Position numbers and translations under genes: made by a program. From Alphaproteobacteria bacterium UBA1301 (GTDB lineage Bacteria > Pseudomonadota > Alphaproteobacteria > Micropepsales > Micropepsaceae), in the NCBI GenBank assembly GCA_002307725.1, contig DBUB01000008.1, positions 94,329 through 158,328 on the forward strand: a stretch of DNA of 64,000 nt, in the 5' to 3' direction. Every line of letters begins with the position of its first letter. The first letter of the stretch is position 1. The notes under the pieces are model-generated. The model saw only the letters and a program-made list of their open reading frames with translations, was not told where the DNA came from and did not search any database. This document shows positions 44,216-52,985 of this stretch, in pieces.

Positions 44216-44833
44216 TAGATGGCTATATCGCGCCACCCGCGGGGCGAAAAAAAGGCTGTCCGGGCCCCAAAAGCCAAATTCCTCAAGGCATGCCGAGGCC
44301 ACATGGCTCGAAAATACCCCTGCGCCGGAGGTTCCACCGCCGCGAAGGTAAACCCAAACCGATCAGCGCCAAGGGCTCTTCTGTGGGCTTGCAAAATAAA
44401 CGCAATGTAAAAACAGAATAACTTACGGTACTCCTACAATAAATAACGATATAATCGTGAAAATTCGTGAAATAATGTATGTTGAGTCGAAGACTCAAAT
44501 CCTTATGTTGTTTTATGGAAGTTACTTATTTACTTTTATATTCATGATTTTACTCTTTTTCAATCACGTCGAGTCTTGCACATATTGCACAGGATTTGGA
44601 ACAACGCTGAGAAGATTTCCGCGGACACATCTACGACGCCGAACGACCACGCGATTGACCGTTTCGGCCACCGCAACCGGCACGACGGTTGGGGCCACTA
44701 AGCTCTATCCACACCGGAACGACCCACGGCGGGCCGGAATAAACGCCAGTCTGCCAGGCGGATTCGGTGTCATTGACAGGCGGGGTGCCAGTGCTTAGAA
44801 ACCCCGCCTCTTTCGCCGACCGGAGAATAGCCT
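44216..44833. other. Intergenic region with AT-rich tract upstream of rpmH
   Basis: No supported gene. Bases about 44395-44600 are markedly AT-rich in a GC-rich genome and contain a perfect TATAAT (44450-44455). A sequence one base off the DnaA box consensus, CTATCCACA, is at 44705-44713; I find no second box. A TTGACA (44773-44778) and a GC-rich hairpin lie just before rpmH. Confidence 0.5.
44773..44809 (+). promoter_or_regulatory. Candidate rpmH promoter overlapping a hairpin
   Basis: TTGACA at 44773-44778 is a full -35 hexamer. A possible -10 (TTAGAA, 16 bases on) is weak. The same stretch forms a 9-bp stem (AGGCGGGGT, 44778-44786 with 44801-44809), which could instead be a terminator for upstream transcription. 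Confidence 0.35.
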
Positions 44834-44968
44834 ATGAAGCGCACCTATCAGCCAAGCAAGCTCGTGCGCAAACGCCGCCACGGCTTCCGTGCCCGTATGG
44901 CCACCAGGAGTGGCCGCGCGGTGCTGTCGCGCCGTCGTGCCCACGGCCGCCAGAAGCTGTCTGCCTAG
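44834..44968 (+). CDS. rpmH: 50S ribosomal protein L34
   Basis: A 44-residue basic protein with the invariant L34 pattern MKRTYQPSK at the start, RKRRHGFRARMAT in the middle and GRAVLSRRRAHGRQKLSA at the end. Length and sequence are those of the family. It is too short for routine open-frame calling and is followed by rnpA after 18 bases, the order conserved in nearly all bacteria. Confidence 0.97.
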   Translation: MKRTYQPSKLVRKRRHGFRARMATRSGRAVLSRRRAHGRQKLSA

Positions 44969-44986
44969 CAGCCCGGCAGGGCCTGC

Positions 44987-45382
44987 ATGAGGCTGGCCAT
45001 GGGAAAACTCAAGGCCGACCACCTCCGGAAACGAGCCGATTTTCTGCGTGCCCAGAAGGGCATACGCAAGAGTTCTGCGGGATTAACCTTGGAAATTTGT
45101 GCCACCCCGGAGCCCGTCGGCCGGGAGGGCTGCTTTCGTCTCGGCTTCACCGCCAGCCGCAAAGTGGGCGGCGCCGTCCAGCGCAACCGGGCCAAACGGC
45201 GCCTCAGGGCCGCAGCCCGGGCTCTTCTGCCCGTTCAAGCCCACGAACGTACCGATTATGTTCTCATCGCCCGCCCCGCCACGCTGACGCGGCCCTACGC
45301 GGAGTTGATGAAAGACCTTGCTCATTGCCTCGCCGCAGCCCATTTGAAGCTCGCCCCGGTTACGGGGGCGGGAGAACCGTGA
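44987..45382 (+). CDS. rnpA: Ribonuclease P protein component
   Basis: A 131-residue protein that assists the RNase P RNA in maturing tRNA 5' ends. It has the family signature with FRLGFTASRKVG and the RNA-binding helix AVQRNRAKRRLRAA (about 63-76). It overlaps the yidD start by one base. ATG at 44987 and ATG at 44999 are both possible starts; the second would give the more usual MGKLKADHLRKRADF N-terminus. Confidence 0.95.
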   Translation: MRLAMGKLKADHLRKRADFLRAQKGIRKSSAGLTLEICATPEPVGREGCFRLGFTASRKVGGAVQRNRAKRRLRAAARALLPVQAHERTDYVLIARPATLTRPYAELMKDLAHCLAAAHLKLAPVTGAGEP

Positions 45383-45639
45383 TGGGCGCGGGCGAGAAGC
45401 TGCGGCAGATTGCCGGGGCGGTTCTGATCGCACCGATCCGTTTCTACCGCTATGCCATTTCGCCCTTGTTGCCGCCGTCTTGCCGCTTTGTGCCGACGTG
45501 CTCGCAATATGCCATCGAGGCCATTCAGGTGCACGGCCCCCTCAAAGGCCTGTACCTAACCGTCCGGCGGCTGTTGCGTTGCCATCCGATCAAACGACTA
45601 GGTGGGTCACAAGGGTACGACCCTGTTCCACCGCGATAG
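45382..45639 (+). CDS. yidD: Membrane protein insertion efficiency factor YidD
   Basis: An 85-residue protein with the YidD core: PIRFYRYAISPLLPPSCRFVPTCS followed by YAIEAIQVHGPLKG and RRLLRCHPI, including the conserved cysteines. It aids YidC-dependent insertion at the inner membrane. Its ATG overlaps the rnpA stop (TGATG) and yidC begins 7 bases after its stop, so the three are translationally linked. Confidence 0.95.
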   Translation: MGAGEKLRQIAGAVLIAPIRFYRYAISPLLPPSCRFVPTCSQYAIEAIQVHGPLKGLYLTVRRLLRCHPIKRLGGSQGYDPVPPR

Positions 45640-45646
45640 GACGCCC

Positions 45647-47485
45647 ATGTCTGAGAACCGTAACCTGTTCATCGCCGTCGCCCTCTCGGCCCTGTTCATG
45701 CTGGGCTGGTGGAAGTTCTTCGCGGAGCCGCAGCAGCTCAAACTCGAGGCCCAGCACAAGGCACAGATCGCGGCAACCCAGAAGCCGCAGAAGCCAGCCG
45801 AAGCCCCCATGACGGTGGCGCCGCCGCCGGGCGTGGTGCAAACCCCGGGCGCAACGCTGTCGCGGGATGCGGCGCTCAAACAAGGCGGTGCCCGGGTCGC
45901 CATCGACACTCCGACCCTGAAAGGCTCGCTGCAGCTCAAAGGGGCGCGCTTCGACGACCTGAAGCTCAAGAACTATCACGTCAGCGTCGATCCCAAGAGC
46001 GCCAATATCGATCTCTTGGCGCCGACGGGCTCGGAGAATCCCTATTTCGCCGAGTTCGGCTGGAGCACTGCCGATCGCGCCACCACGGTTCCGGGAGACG
46101 CGACACCGTGGAAACTCGTCGGCGGCACCACGCTGACGCCCGGCAATCCGGTCACGCTCGAATGGGATAACGGCCATGGCCTGATTTTCACGCGACAAAT
46201 CGCGGTCGATGCCCAGTATTTGTTCACCGTCACCGACACCGTCAAAGAGACGGCTGGCGGGAAAATCACGCTTTATCCCTATGCGCTTGCCGTGCGCGAC
46301 GGCAAGCCCAAGGAAGACAAACACTTCGTCACCTACCTTCTGCACGAAGGATTCGTCGGCGTCGGTGAAGGCCGTCTCAAGGACAAGACCTACAAGGACT
46401 ACGACAAGGACGACGCCCAGCCGCTCAAGTTCGGCTCGTCCGGCGGCTGGCTCGGTATCACCGACAAGTACTGGATGGCGGCCATCATCCCGCCGCAGAA
46501 CGAACCGTTCAACGGCGCCTTCCAGGCGACGCCCTGGAGCACGTCCAAATCCTATCAAGCCAATTACAGCCTCGGCGCCCGTACCCTGACCGCGGGCGGC
46601 AGCGCCAGCGTCACCCACAGACTGTTCGCCGGCGCCAAAGTGGTCACCATCCTGCGTCAGTACGAGACGCAGCAATCGATCGAAATGTTCGATTACGCCA
46701 CCGACTGGGGCTGGTTCTGGATGTTCACCCGGCCGCTGTTCTGGGTGCTCGACCATATCTTTCTGATCGTCGGCAATTTCGGCCTCGCCATCATCCTGGC
46801 CACCATCGCCCTGCGCATCCTGCTCTTCCCCATGGCTAGCCATCAGTTCAAGTCGATGGCCAAGATGAAGAAGCTGCAGCCGCAGATGGAAGCGATCAAG
46901 AAGCGCTACGCCGACGATCAGCAGAAGATGCAGCAGGAGATGATGGATCTCTATAAGCGGGAGAAGGCCAATCCGGTGGCCGGCTGCCTGCCGATGCTGA
47001 TCCAGTTCCCGATCCTGTTCGCCTTCTACAAGGTTCAGGTCGTCACCATCGAAATGTTCCACGCTCCGTTCTGGGGCTGGATCAAGGATTTGTCGGCGCC
47101 CGATCCGACGACGTACGCCAATCTGTTCGGCCTGTTGCCTTACAGTGTGCCGGATGTGCTGCCCTTCGGGCTCGGCTTCCTGCTCCATGTCGGCCTGTGG
47201 CCGGTGCTGATGGGCATAACGCAATGGGTGCAGATGAAGATGAACCCGGCCGCCACCGATCCGATGCAGGCCAAAATGTTTGCGCTGATGCCGCTGATCT
47301 TCACCTTCATGTTCGCCACCTTCCCGGCCGGCCTGGTGATCTATTACACCTGGAACAATCTGCTCTCGATGGCGCAGCAAGGCTACAACATGAAGAAGGA
47401 AGGCGTGCCGATCCATCTGGCCCAGAACCTGAAGCCGCCGGTGTGGCTGAGGAAGCTGTTCGGCTTCGGCAAGGAAGTGGCGTGA
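45647..47485 (+). CDS. yidC: Membrane protein insertase YidC
   Basis: A 612-residue Oxa1/YidC insertase. The first membrane helix (about 6-22, with FIAVALSALFMLGWW) is followed by a Pro/Ala/Gln-rich linker and the large periplasmic beta domain (about 75-345). The conserved five-helix core starts near 360 and includes LFPMASHQFKSMAKMKKLQPQ and NPVAGCLPMLIQFPILFAFY. The start at 45647 gives the usual N-terminus; an upstream in-frame codon would overlap yidD. It overlaps ysxC by four bases. Confidence 0.97.
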   Translation: MSENRNLFIAVALSALFMLGWWKFFAEPQQLKLEAQHKAQIAATQKPQKPAEAPMTVAPPPGVVQTPGATLSRDAALKQGGARVAIDTPTLKGSLQLKGARFDDLKLKNYHVSVDPKSANIDLLAPTGSENPYFAEFGWSTADRATTVPGDATPWKLVGGTTLTPGNPVTLEWDNGHGLIFTRQIAVDAQYLFTVTDTVKETAGGKITLYPYALAVRDGKPKEDKHFVTYLLHEGFVGVGEGRLKDKTYKDYDKDDAQPLKFGSSGGWLGITDKYWMAAIIPPQNEPFNGAFQATPWSTSKSYQANYSLGARTLTAGGSASVTHRLFAGAKVVTILRQYETQQSIEMFDYATDWGWFWMFTRPLFWVLDHIFLIVGNFGLAIILATIALRILLFPMASHQFKSMAKMKKLQPQMEAIKKRYADDQQKMQQEMMDLYKREKANPVAGCLPMLIQFPILFAFYKVQVVTIEMFHAPFWGWIKDLSAPDPTTYANLFGLLPYSVPDVLPFGLGFLLHVGLWPVLMGITQWVQMKMNPAATDPMQAKMFALMPLIFTFMFATFPAGLVIYYTWNNLLSMAQQGYNMKKEGVPIHLAQNLKPPVWLRKLFGFGKEVA

Positions 47486-48120
47486 GCGACGAAGACGCCC
47501 CCATCGAGTCGGCTGTCGCCAAGAAGCTGTTCGCCGGCGAGGCCAAGTTCGTCTGGGGGGCGCAATCGGTCGACGGCCTGCCGCCGCAGCACTTACCCGA
47601 GATGGCCTTTGCCGGACGCTCCAATGTCGGCAAGTCGAGCCTGATCAATGCGCTCACCGGCCGCAAAGCGCTGGCCCGGGTGTCGCAGACGCCAGGGCGC
47701 ACCCGTGAAATCAACTTCTTCGATCTTGGCAGCAAGTTGATGCTGGTCGACCTGCCCGGCTACGGCTACGCCAAGGCCTCCAAAGAGCTGGCCGCGGAGT
47801 GGCAAAACATGATCTTCGCCTACCTGCGCGGACGGGCGAGCCTGAAACGGGTGATGCTCTTGATCGACGCGCGCCGCGGCGTGATGGACGTCGATCAGGC
47901 GGTGATGGACCTGCTCGACAAGTCGGCGGTGTCCTATGTGGTCGTCCTTACCAAGACGGACAGCCTAAAAGACGCCGACCTCGCCGAAGTGCGCGCCAAG
48001 GTCGAGGCCGAGGCCAAAAAGCACACCGCGGCCTATCCCGCCCTGTTCGCGACGTCGGCGCACAAAGCCGCAGGCCTGGAACAGCTCCAATGCCACATGG
48101 TGGCGTTGGCGGTTCCGTAA
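47482..48120 (+). CDS. ysxC: Ribosome biogenesis GTPase YsxC/YihA (EngB)
   Basis: A 212-residue GTPase needed for assembly of the large ribosomal subunit. G1 is GRSNVGKSS, followed by TPGRTREINFF, G3 DLPGYGYAKAS and G4 TKTD. It begins with GTG inside the yidC stop region (GTGA), a start that keeps the typical length; no better ATG lies before G1. Confidence 0.95.
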   Translation: MSDEDAPIESAVAKKLFAGEAKFVWGAQSVDGLPPQHLPEMAFAGRSNVGKSSLINALTGRKALARVSQTPGRTREINFFDLGSKLMLVDLPGYGYAKASKELAAEWQNMIFAYLRGRASLKRVMLLIDARRGVMDVDQAVMDLLDKSAVSYVVVLTKTDSLKDADLAEVRAKVEAEAKKHTAAYPALFATSAHKAAGLEQLQCHMVALAVP

Positions 48121-48162
48121 ACTTCGGGTTATAAGGCCCCCCGATTGCGGGAGACGCGACGG

Positions 48163-49086
48163 ATGGCTTTTTCGGACGATCTTGGCGACAAAAACCTGCG
48201 CTCGATGGCGCGCTGGCGCTCGACCGCACGGGTGCTGGTGGAAGCCCTGCCCTTCATCCTGCAATACGACCAGAAGATCGTGGTGGTGAAGTTTGGCGGT
48301 AACGCCATGAGCGAGGAAAGCGCCTCCGACTTCTCTCAGGACATCGTCCTGATGAAGCAGACCGGCATGGAGCCGATCGTGGTCCATGGCGGCGGGCCCC
48401 AGATCGGCGCCATGCTGAAGAAGCTCGCCATCCCGAGCCAGTTCATCGATGGCCTACGCGTCACCGACAAGGCGGCGATGGAAGTGGTCGAGATGGTTCT
48501 GACCGGCTCGATCAACAAGCAGATCGTCACCGGAATCAATGCCGCCGGCGGTCATGCCATCGGCCTTAGCGGCACCGACGCCAATCTAGTGGTAGCCCGC
48601 AAGCTCGAGCGGATGAAGATCGATCCTGAGACCCATCAGTCCAAACCGGTCGATCTCGGATTCGTCGGCGAACCGGAAGAGATCAATCCGGAAGTCTTGC
48701 GCACCTTCCTCAAATCCGACCTCATCCCGGTGATCGCGCCGGTCGGCGTCGGCCGCCATGGCGAGAGCTATAACATCAACGCTGATACGGTCGCGGGGGC
48801 GGTGGCAGGCGCCACGCAGGCCGAACGCCTGGTTCTGCTCACCGACGTCGAAGGTGTGCTCGACAAAGACGGCAAACTGATCGGCAAGCTGTCACTCAGC
48901 GAAGCGCGCACCCTAATCGCCGACGGCACCATTTCCGGCGGCATGATCCCCAAGATCGAAACCGCGATCGAAGCGGTTGAAAGCGGCGTTTCTGCCGCGG
49001 TGATTCTCGATGGGCGTATTCCGCATGTGCTGCTCTTGGAACTCTTCACCCAGCACGGCGCCGGTACTTTGATCACCGCCGAATGA
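48163..49086 (+). CDS. argB: Acetylglutamate kinase
   Basis: A 307-residue enzyme of arginine biosynthesis that phosphorylates N-acetylglutamate. It shows the nucleotide-binding VVVKFGGNAM, the substrate loop VHGGGPQIG, the GLSGTDAN segment and the C-terminal GGMIPKIETA. The ATG at 48163 has GGGAG about 12 bases upstream and is favoured over a TTG at 48145. The ysxC-argB adjacency is common in alphaproteobacteria. The next gene starts 1 base after its stop. Confidence 0.96.
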   Translation: MAFSDDLGDKNLRSMARWRSTARVLVEALPFILQYDQKIVVVKFGGNAMSEESASDFSQDIVLMKQTGMEPIVVHGGGPQIGAMLKKLAIPSQFIDGLRVTDKAAMEVVEMVLTGSINKQIVTGINAAGGHAIGLSGTDANLVVARKLERMKIDPETHQSKPVDLGFVGEPEEINPEVLRTFLKSDLIPVIAPVGVGRHGESYNINADTVAGAVAGATQAERLVLLTDVEGVLDKDGKLIGKLSLSEARTLIADGTISGGMIPKIETAIEAVESGVSAAVILDGRIPHVLLLELFTQHGAGTLITAE

Positions 49087-49087
49087 G

Positions 49088-50080
49088 ATGAAACGGCTCG
49101 CACACGCGTTTGCTTTGGCCGTCGGACTCGCTACTGCCACCTCTGCGGCCCAGGCCGGACTGACGCTGTGCAATCGCACCAGCTATGTGCTTTACGCCGC
49201 CACCGGCGCCTTGAGCCTGCCCGACATCGCCGTGAAAGGCTGGACGCGGCTCATCCCGGGGGCTTGCACCGAAACGATCAAAGGCGATCTCACCGCCCAG
49301 CAGTATTTCCTCTATGCCAAGACCAGCCGCGCCCATGCCGGAACCCCGCACGCCTGGAGCGGCGCCACGCAGCTCTGCGCCAAGGACAAGGATTTTGCGC
49401 TGCGCCTGCCGTTCAATGCGCGCTGCCCGGCCGACGGCTATGAGCTAAATTTTTCCGAGGTGGCGACCCAGCATAGGCGCGCCTGGACCACGACGTTCCA
49501 CGACTCGCCGGATCTGCCCTCACCCCAAGCGGCCGAGCGCGCCGGGCTGAAGCGCCTGATCGGCGATACCGGCGTCAAGAACGTCTACACCGACAAGCAG
49601 GTGGACGACGCGCTGAAGGCCTTCAAGGCGCGCCTGCATTTGGCCATCAATGCGCCAAGCGCCGCGCTGTTCGATGCGCTCGAAACCGAAGCGATGAAAT
49701 CGGCCGCGCCGAGCGGCTATACGCTGTGTAACGACACAGGCGGCGACATCTATGCCGCCATCGGCCAGCAGATGGTCGCCCAGAGCGGACTGGTGTTCGT
49801 GGCGCGCGGCTGGTGGACGGTGGCGGGCGGGGCCTGCGCGCAACTGATGACGGATTCGCTCACCGGCAAGAAAATCTGGCTCCGGGTGGAGCGGGCCAAA
49901 GGCGCCGTGTTGGTGCAAGGTCCGGCGAAATTCTGCATCACCAATATCGAATTCGACATCCAGGGCCGGAGCCGCTGCGCCGCCCGCGGCCTGACCGAGG
50001 CCGGATTTGCCGAAACCGCTGGCGGGCCAGCGCCCGGCTTCACCGCCCATGTCACGGCCAGTGGATTGGCCAGAAAATAG
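49088..50080 (+). CDS. Exported protein with two DUF1036 domains
   Basis: A 330-residue protein with a signal peptide (about 1-23). Two related units, about 25-130 and 208-310, each begin with a LCN(R/D)T motif, contain a W(T/W) near the middle and a GACxxL or GACTET stretch, and hold conserved cysteines; these match DUF1036, whose function is unknown. DUF1036 genes often lie near argB in this class. It is presumably periplasmic with intradomain disulfides. Confidence 0.85.
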   Translation: MKRLAHAFALAVGLATATSAAQAGLTLCNRTSYVLYAATGALSLPDIAVKGWTRLIPGACTETIKGDLTAQQYFLYAKTSRAHAGTPHAWSGATQLCAKDKDFALRLPFNARCPADGYELNFSEVATQHRRAWTTTFHDSPDLPSPQAAERAGLKRLIGDTGVKNVYTDKQVDDALKAFKARLHLAINAPSAALFDALETEAMKSAAPSGYTLCNDTGGDIYAAIGQQMVAQSGLVFVARGWWTVAGGACAQLMTDSLTGKKIWLRVERAKGAVLVQGPAKFCITNIEFDIQGRSRCAARGLTEAGFAETAGGPAPGFTAHVTASGLARK

Positions 50081-50267
50081 ACGCGCTGCGTCGCATGCCC
50101 GCTTTATCCTCCTTGGAGGGAGGGTGAAATATTCTTCTAAACAGCCAATGCTTTTCGCCGATCTTGTGCCGAGCCTTAACGGGAGTTTACCATGATCGCG
50201 CCGCTTAAGACGCCTGCAAACGTTGCGGGCGCATAGTGTTGGTTGAGACATTTACGGCTGGTTCGTC

Positions 50268-50960
50268 ATGGCTCCGCCCTTGGATGCACCCGATTTCCGT
50301 CACATCGAGACTTGGATTTTCGATCTCGACAACACGCTGTATCAGGCCGATTCCAACTTGTTCGCGCAAATCGAATCGCGCATGACCGAGTTCATCGCGC
50401 ACCGGCTGGATGTGCATCCCGGTGAGGCTTACGCGCTGCAGCACTTCTATTTCCGTACCTATGGTTCCACCTTGAACGGGCTGATGATCTGCGACCACGT
50501 CGATCCCGAAGAGTTCCTCAGCTACGTTCACGATGTCGATTTGTCGCCACTGCACCCGAACCCGGCACTTCGCCCCGCGCTCGCCCGTCTTCCCGGCCGC
50601 CGCTACATCTTCACCAACGGCTGCCGCCGGCACGCCCAGCGGGTGCTGGAGCAAATCCAGCTCGCCGAGTTGTGGGACGACATCTGGGATATCCGTACCC
50701 TGGACTTCAAACCCAAGCCGCTGCCCGAAGCCTACACCCGTGTCGTCGAAGTGGGCGCCTTCGACCCGCACGCGGCGGCGATGTTCGAGGACACCGCCCG
50801 CAACCTGGTCCCGGCCTATGATCTGGGCATGACGACCGTGTTGATCCGTACGGGTTCGCGCTGGTCGATCCAAGGGCCTCAGGTCGCCGCCACCCCGCGC
50901 CAGACGTTTCATCACGAGATTGACGACCTCGGCGATTTCCTTCAGACCATCCGACTCTGA
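50268..50960 (+). CDS. HAD-family pyrimidine 5'-nucleotidase
   Basis: A 230-residue HAD hydrolase with motif I FDLDNTLY (D19, D21), motif II FTNG, a Lys in DFKPKPLPEAY and motif IV FEDTARNL. The pattern is that of the pyrimidine 5'-nucleotidase branch, which dephosphorylates UMP or CMP, and alphaproteobacterial members often stand before dapD. dapD starts 21 bases after the stop, on the same strand. Confidence 0.9.
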   Translation: MAPPLDAPDFRHIETWIFDLDNTLYQADSNLFAQIESRMTEFIAHRLDVHPGEAYALQHFYFRTYGSTLNGLMICDHVDPEEFLSYVHDVDLSPLHPNPALRPALARLPGRRYIFTNGCRRHAQRVLEQIQLAELWDDIWDIRTLDFKPKPLPEAYTRVVEVGAFDPHAAAMFEDTARNLVPAYDLGMTTVLIRTGSRWSIQGPQVAATPRQTFHHEIDDLGDFLQTIRL

Positions 50961-50981
50961 AGCCCAACCGCCGCAGCTGCC

Positions 50982-51794
50982 ATGCCGAATGAGCTCGAAA
51001 GCATCATCGAACGCGCCTGGGAAATCCGCGCTGAGATCAATCTTTCCACCCAGGGCGATATCCGCGAAGCGGTCGAATCGACGCTCGATGGCCTGGATGC
51101 GGGGATGGTGCGCGTTGCCGAGAAAAAGGACGGCCAATGGGTCGTCAATCAATGGCTGAAAAAGGCGATCCTGCTGTCGTTCCGCCTCAGTGATAATGCG
51201 CTGATCGACGGCGGACCAGGCGCCGCGTGGTGGGACAAGGTGCCGTCGAAATTCGCCGGCTGGGACGAAGCCCGCTTCCGCGCCGCGGGCGTGCGCGCCG
51301 TGCCTGGCGCCTTTGTACGTCATGCGTCCTATCTGGCGCCGGGCGTGATCGTGATGCCGAGCTTCGTCAATATCGGCGCCTATGTCGATAAGGCCACCAT
51401 GATCGACAGCTGGGCGACCATCGGTTCGGCCTGCCAGATCGGCGCGAACTGCCATATCTCGGCCAATGTCGTGATTGGCGGCGTGCTCGAGCCGGTACAG
51501 GCTGGTCCGGTGATCATCGAAGACAACTGCTTCGTCGGCGCCTGCTCGGCGGTGACCGAAGGGGTGATCGTCGAAACCGGTTCCGTGATCGCCATGGGCA
51601 CCACCATCGGCGCTTCCACGCCGATCATCGACCGCGCCAGCGGCGAGACGTTTACCGGCCGTGTGCCAGCTTATTCGGTGGTCGTCCCGGGCACGTCTGG
51701 CGGCAGTCCGGCACTGTACTGCGCGGTGATCGTAAAACGGGTGGACGCCAAAACCCGGTCGAAAACTTCCATTAACGAGCTTTTGCGGCCCTGA
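50982..51794 (+). CDS. dapD: 2,3,4,5-tetrahydropyridine-2,6-dicarboxylate N-succinyltransferase
   Basis: A 270-residue enzyme of the succinylase branch of lysine and diaminopimelate synthesis. An N-terminal helical domain is followed by a left-handed beta helix of hexapeptide repeats (GVIVMPSFVNIGAYVDKA, NCHISANVVIGG) and the C-terminal VPGTSGGSPALYCAVIVKRVD. The next gene, dapE, performs the later desuccinylation, so the two form a pathway unit. Confidence 0.97.
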   Translation: MPNELESIIERAWEIRAEINLSTQGDIREAVESTLDGLDAGMVRVAEKKDGQWVVNQWLKKAILLSFRLSDNALIDGGPGAAWWDKVPSKFAGWDEARFRAAGVRAVPGAFVRHASYLAPGVIVMPSFVNIGAYVDKATMIDSWATIGSACQIGANCHISANVVIGGVLEPVQAGPVIIEDNCFVGACSAVTEGVIVETGSVIAMGTTIGASTPIIDRASGETFTGRVPAYSVVVPGTSGGSPALYCAVIVKRVDAKTRSKTSINELLRP

Positions 51795-51830
51795 TTTGAC
51801 CGTCCCAAATGGCAAGCGTAAATCGCTAGG

Positions 51831-52982
51831 ATGATCGATCCTGTAGCCCTCGCCCAGGCCCTGATCCGCCGCCCCTCGGTGACGCCCGATGACGCCGGTG
51901 CGCTTGGCGTGCTGACCGAGGCGCTTCTGCCGCTGGGGTTCGATTGCGTGCCGCTGCCGTTCGACCAGCCGGGCGCGCCGCATACCGAGAATTTATTTGC
52001 CCGCATCGGCAGCGGCGGTCCGGTGTTTTGTTTTGCCGGGCATACCGACGTGGTGCCGCCGGGCGATCTGTCGTTCTGGAAACATGATCCCTTCGGCGCC
52101 GTGATCGAAAGCGGCGTTCTCTACGGCCGCGGTGCGGTCGACATGAAATCCGCCATTGCCTGTTTCGCCGCCGCCTGCGAACGGCATTTGACGAAGGGTC
52201 CGCGCAAAGGCTCGGTCGTTTTCCTCATCACCGGCGACGAAGAAGGCGATGCGCTCAACGGCACGCCGAAGATGCTGCGCTGGCTGAAGGAAAATTCCAT
52301 TACCCTTGACCATTGCTTGATCGGTGAACCGTCTTCGACGGTGCGGATCGGCGATGGGCTCAAGGTCGGACGCCGCGGTTCGCTCAATACCAAGGTGCGA
52401 GTCGAAGGCGTGCAAGGCCATGCCGCCTGGCCGCACAAGGCGAAGAACCCGGTGCATGCGCTGGCGGAGTTCATCGGCCGGTTGACCAAGACACCGCTCG
52501 ATCAAGGCACGGCGCTGTTCGATCCTTCGACGCTGATTTTCTCGACCGTCGATGTCGGCAATCCGACCTCCAATATTATTCCGGCCAAAGCGACAGGCGC
52601 CTTCAATATCCGCTTCAATGATGCTCACAGCTTCGATTCGCTGAAGCTGCGGCTGACCAAAGTGGCGGACAGCGTGTCGCAAGACACCGGTTGTTACGTG
52701 GCGCTGACGTTTAGTCTTTCCGGCACCGCCGACGCCGTACCGCCGGGCGCGTTCACCGATCTCATCGACCGCGCGATCATGCGGGTGACCGGTACGAAGC
52801 CGGATCATACCACCGGCGGCGGCACCTCCGACGGGCGCTTCATCAAGGATTTCTGCCCGGCGGTGGAACTCGGATTGAGGAACGCCACCATGCATCAATC
52901 CAACGAATGCGTGCCAGTGGCCGATCTGGCGCGGCTGACCGATATCTATACTGCCATCCTCGATGAATATTTTTCCGGTTGA
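51831..52982 (+). CDS. dapE: Succinyl-diaminopimelate desuccinylase
   Basis: A 383-residue M20-family metallohydrolase. Zinc-site motifs are FAGHTDVVPPGD, GRGAVDMKS, ITGDEEGDALNGT and the C-terminal NATMHQSNECV; the substrate segment TTGGGTSDGRF is present. It removes succinate from N-succinyl-LL-diaminopimelate. murI begins 3 bases after its stop. Confidence 0.97.
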   Translation: MIDPVALAQALIRRPSVTPDDAGALGVLTEALLPLGFDCVPLPFDQPGAPHTENLFARIGSGGPVFCFAGHTDVVPPGDLSFWKHDPFGAVIESGVLYGRGAVDMKSAIACFAAACERHLTKGPRKGSVVFLITGDEEGDALNGTPKMLRWLKENSITLDHCLIGEPSSTVRIGDGLKVGRRGSLNTKVRVEGVQGHAAWPHKAKNPVHALAEFIGRLTKTPLDQGTALFDPSTLIFSTVDVGNPTSNIIPAKATGAFNIRFNDAHSFDSLKLRLTKVADSVSQDTGCYVALTFSLSGTADAVPPGAFTDLIDRAIMRVTGTKPDHTTGGGTSDGRFIKDFCPAVELGLRNATMHQSNECVPVADLARLTDIYTAILDEYFSG

Positions 52983-52985
52983 GTC

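Noticed and set aside
44457..44798. Hydrophobic small frame in the AT-rich tract before rpmH
   Set aside because: Starts with GTG without ribosome site; hydrophobicity follows from AT-rich codons, and the second half runs into GC-rich promoter DNA.
45590..47416. 608-codon minus-strand frame across yidC
   Set aside because: Mirror frame of a certain gene; the translation is His/Arg/Gln-rich and matches nothing.
50205..51983. 592-codon minus-strand frame across the HAD nucleotidase and dapD genes
   Set aside because: Covers two well-supported genes on the other strand and has no recognisable motif.
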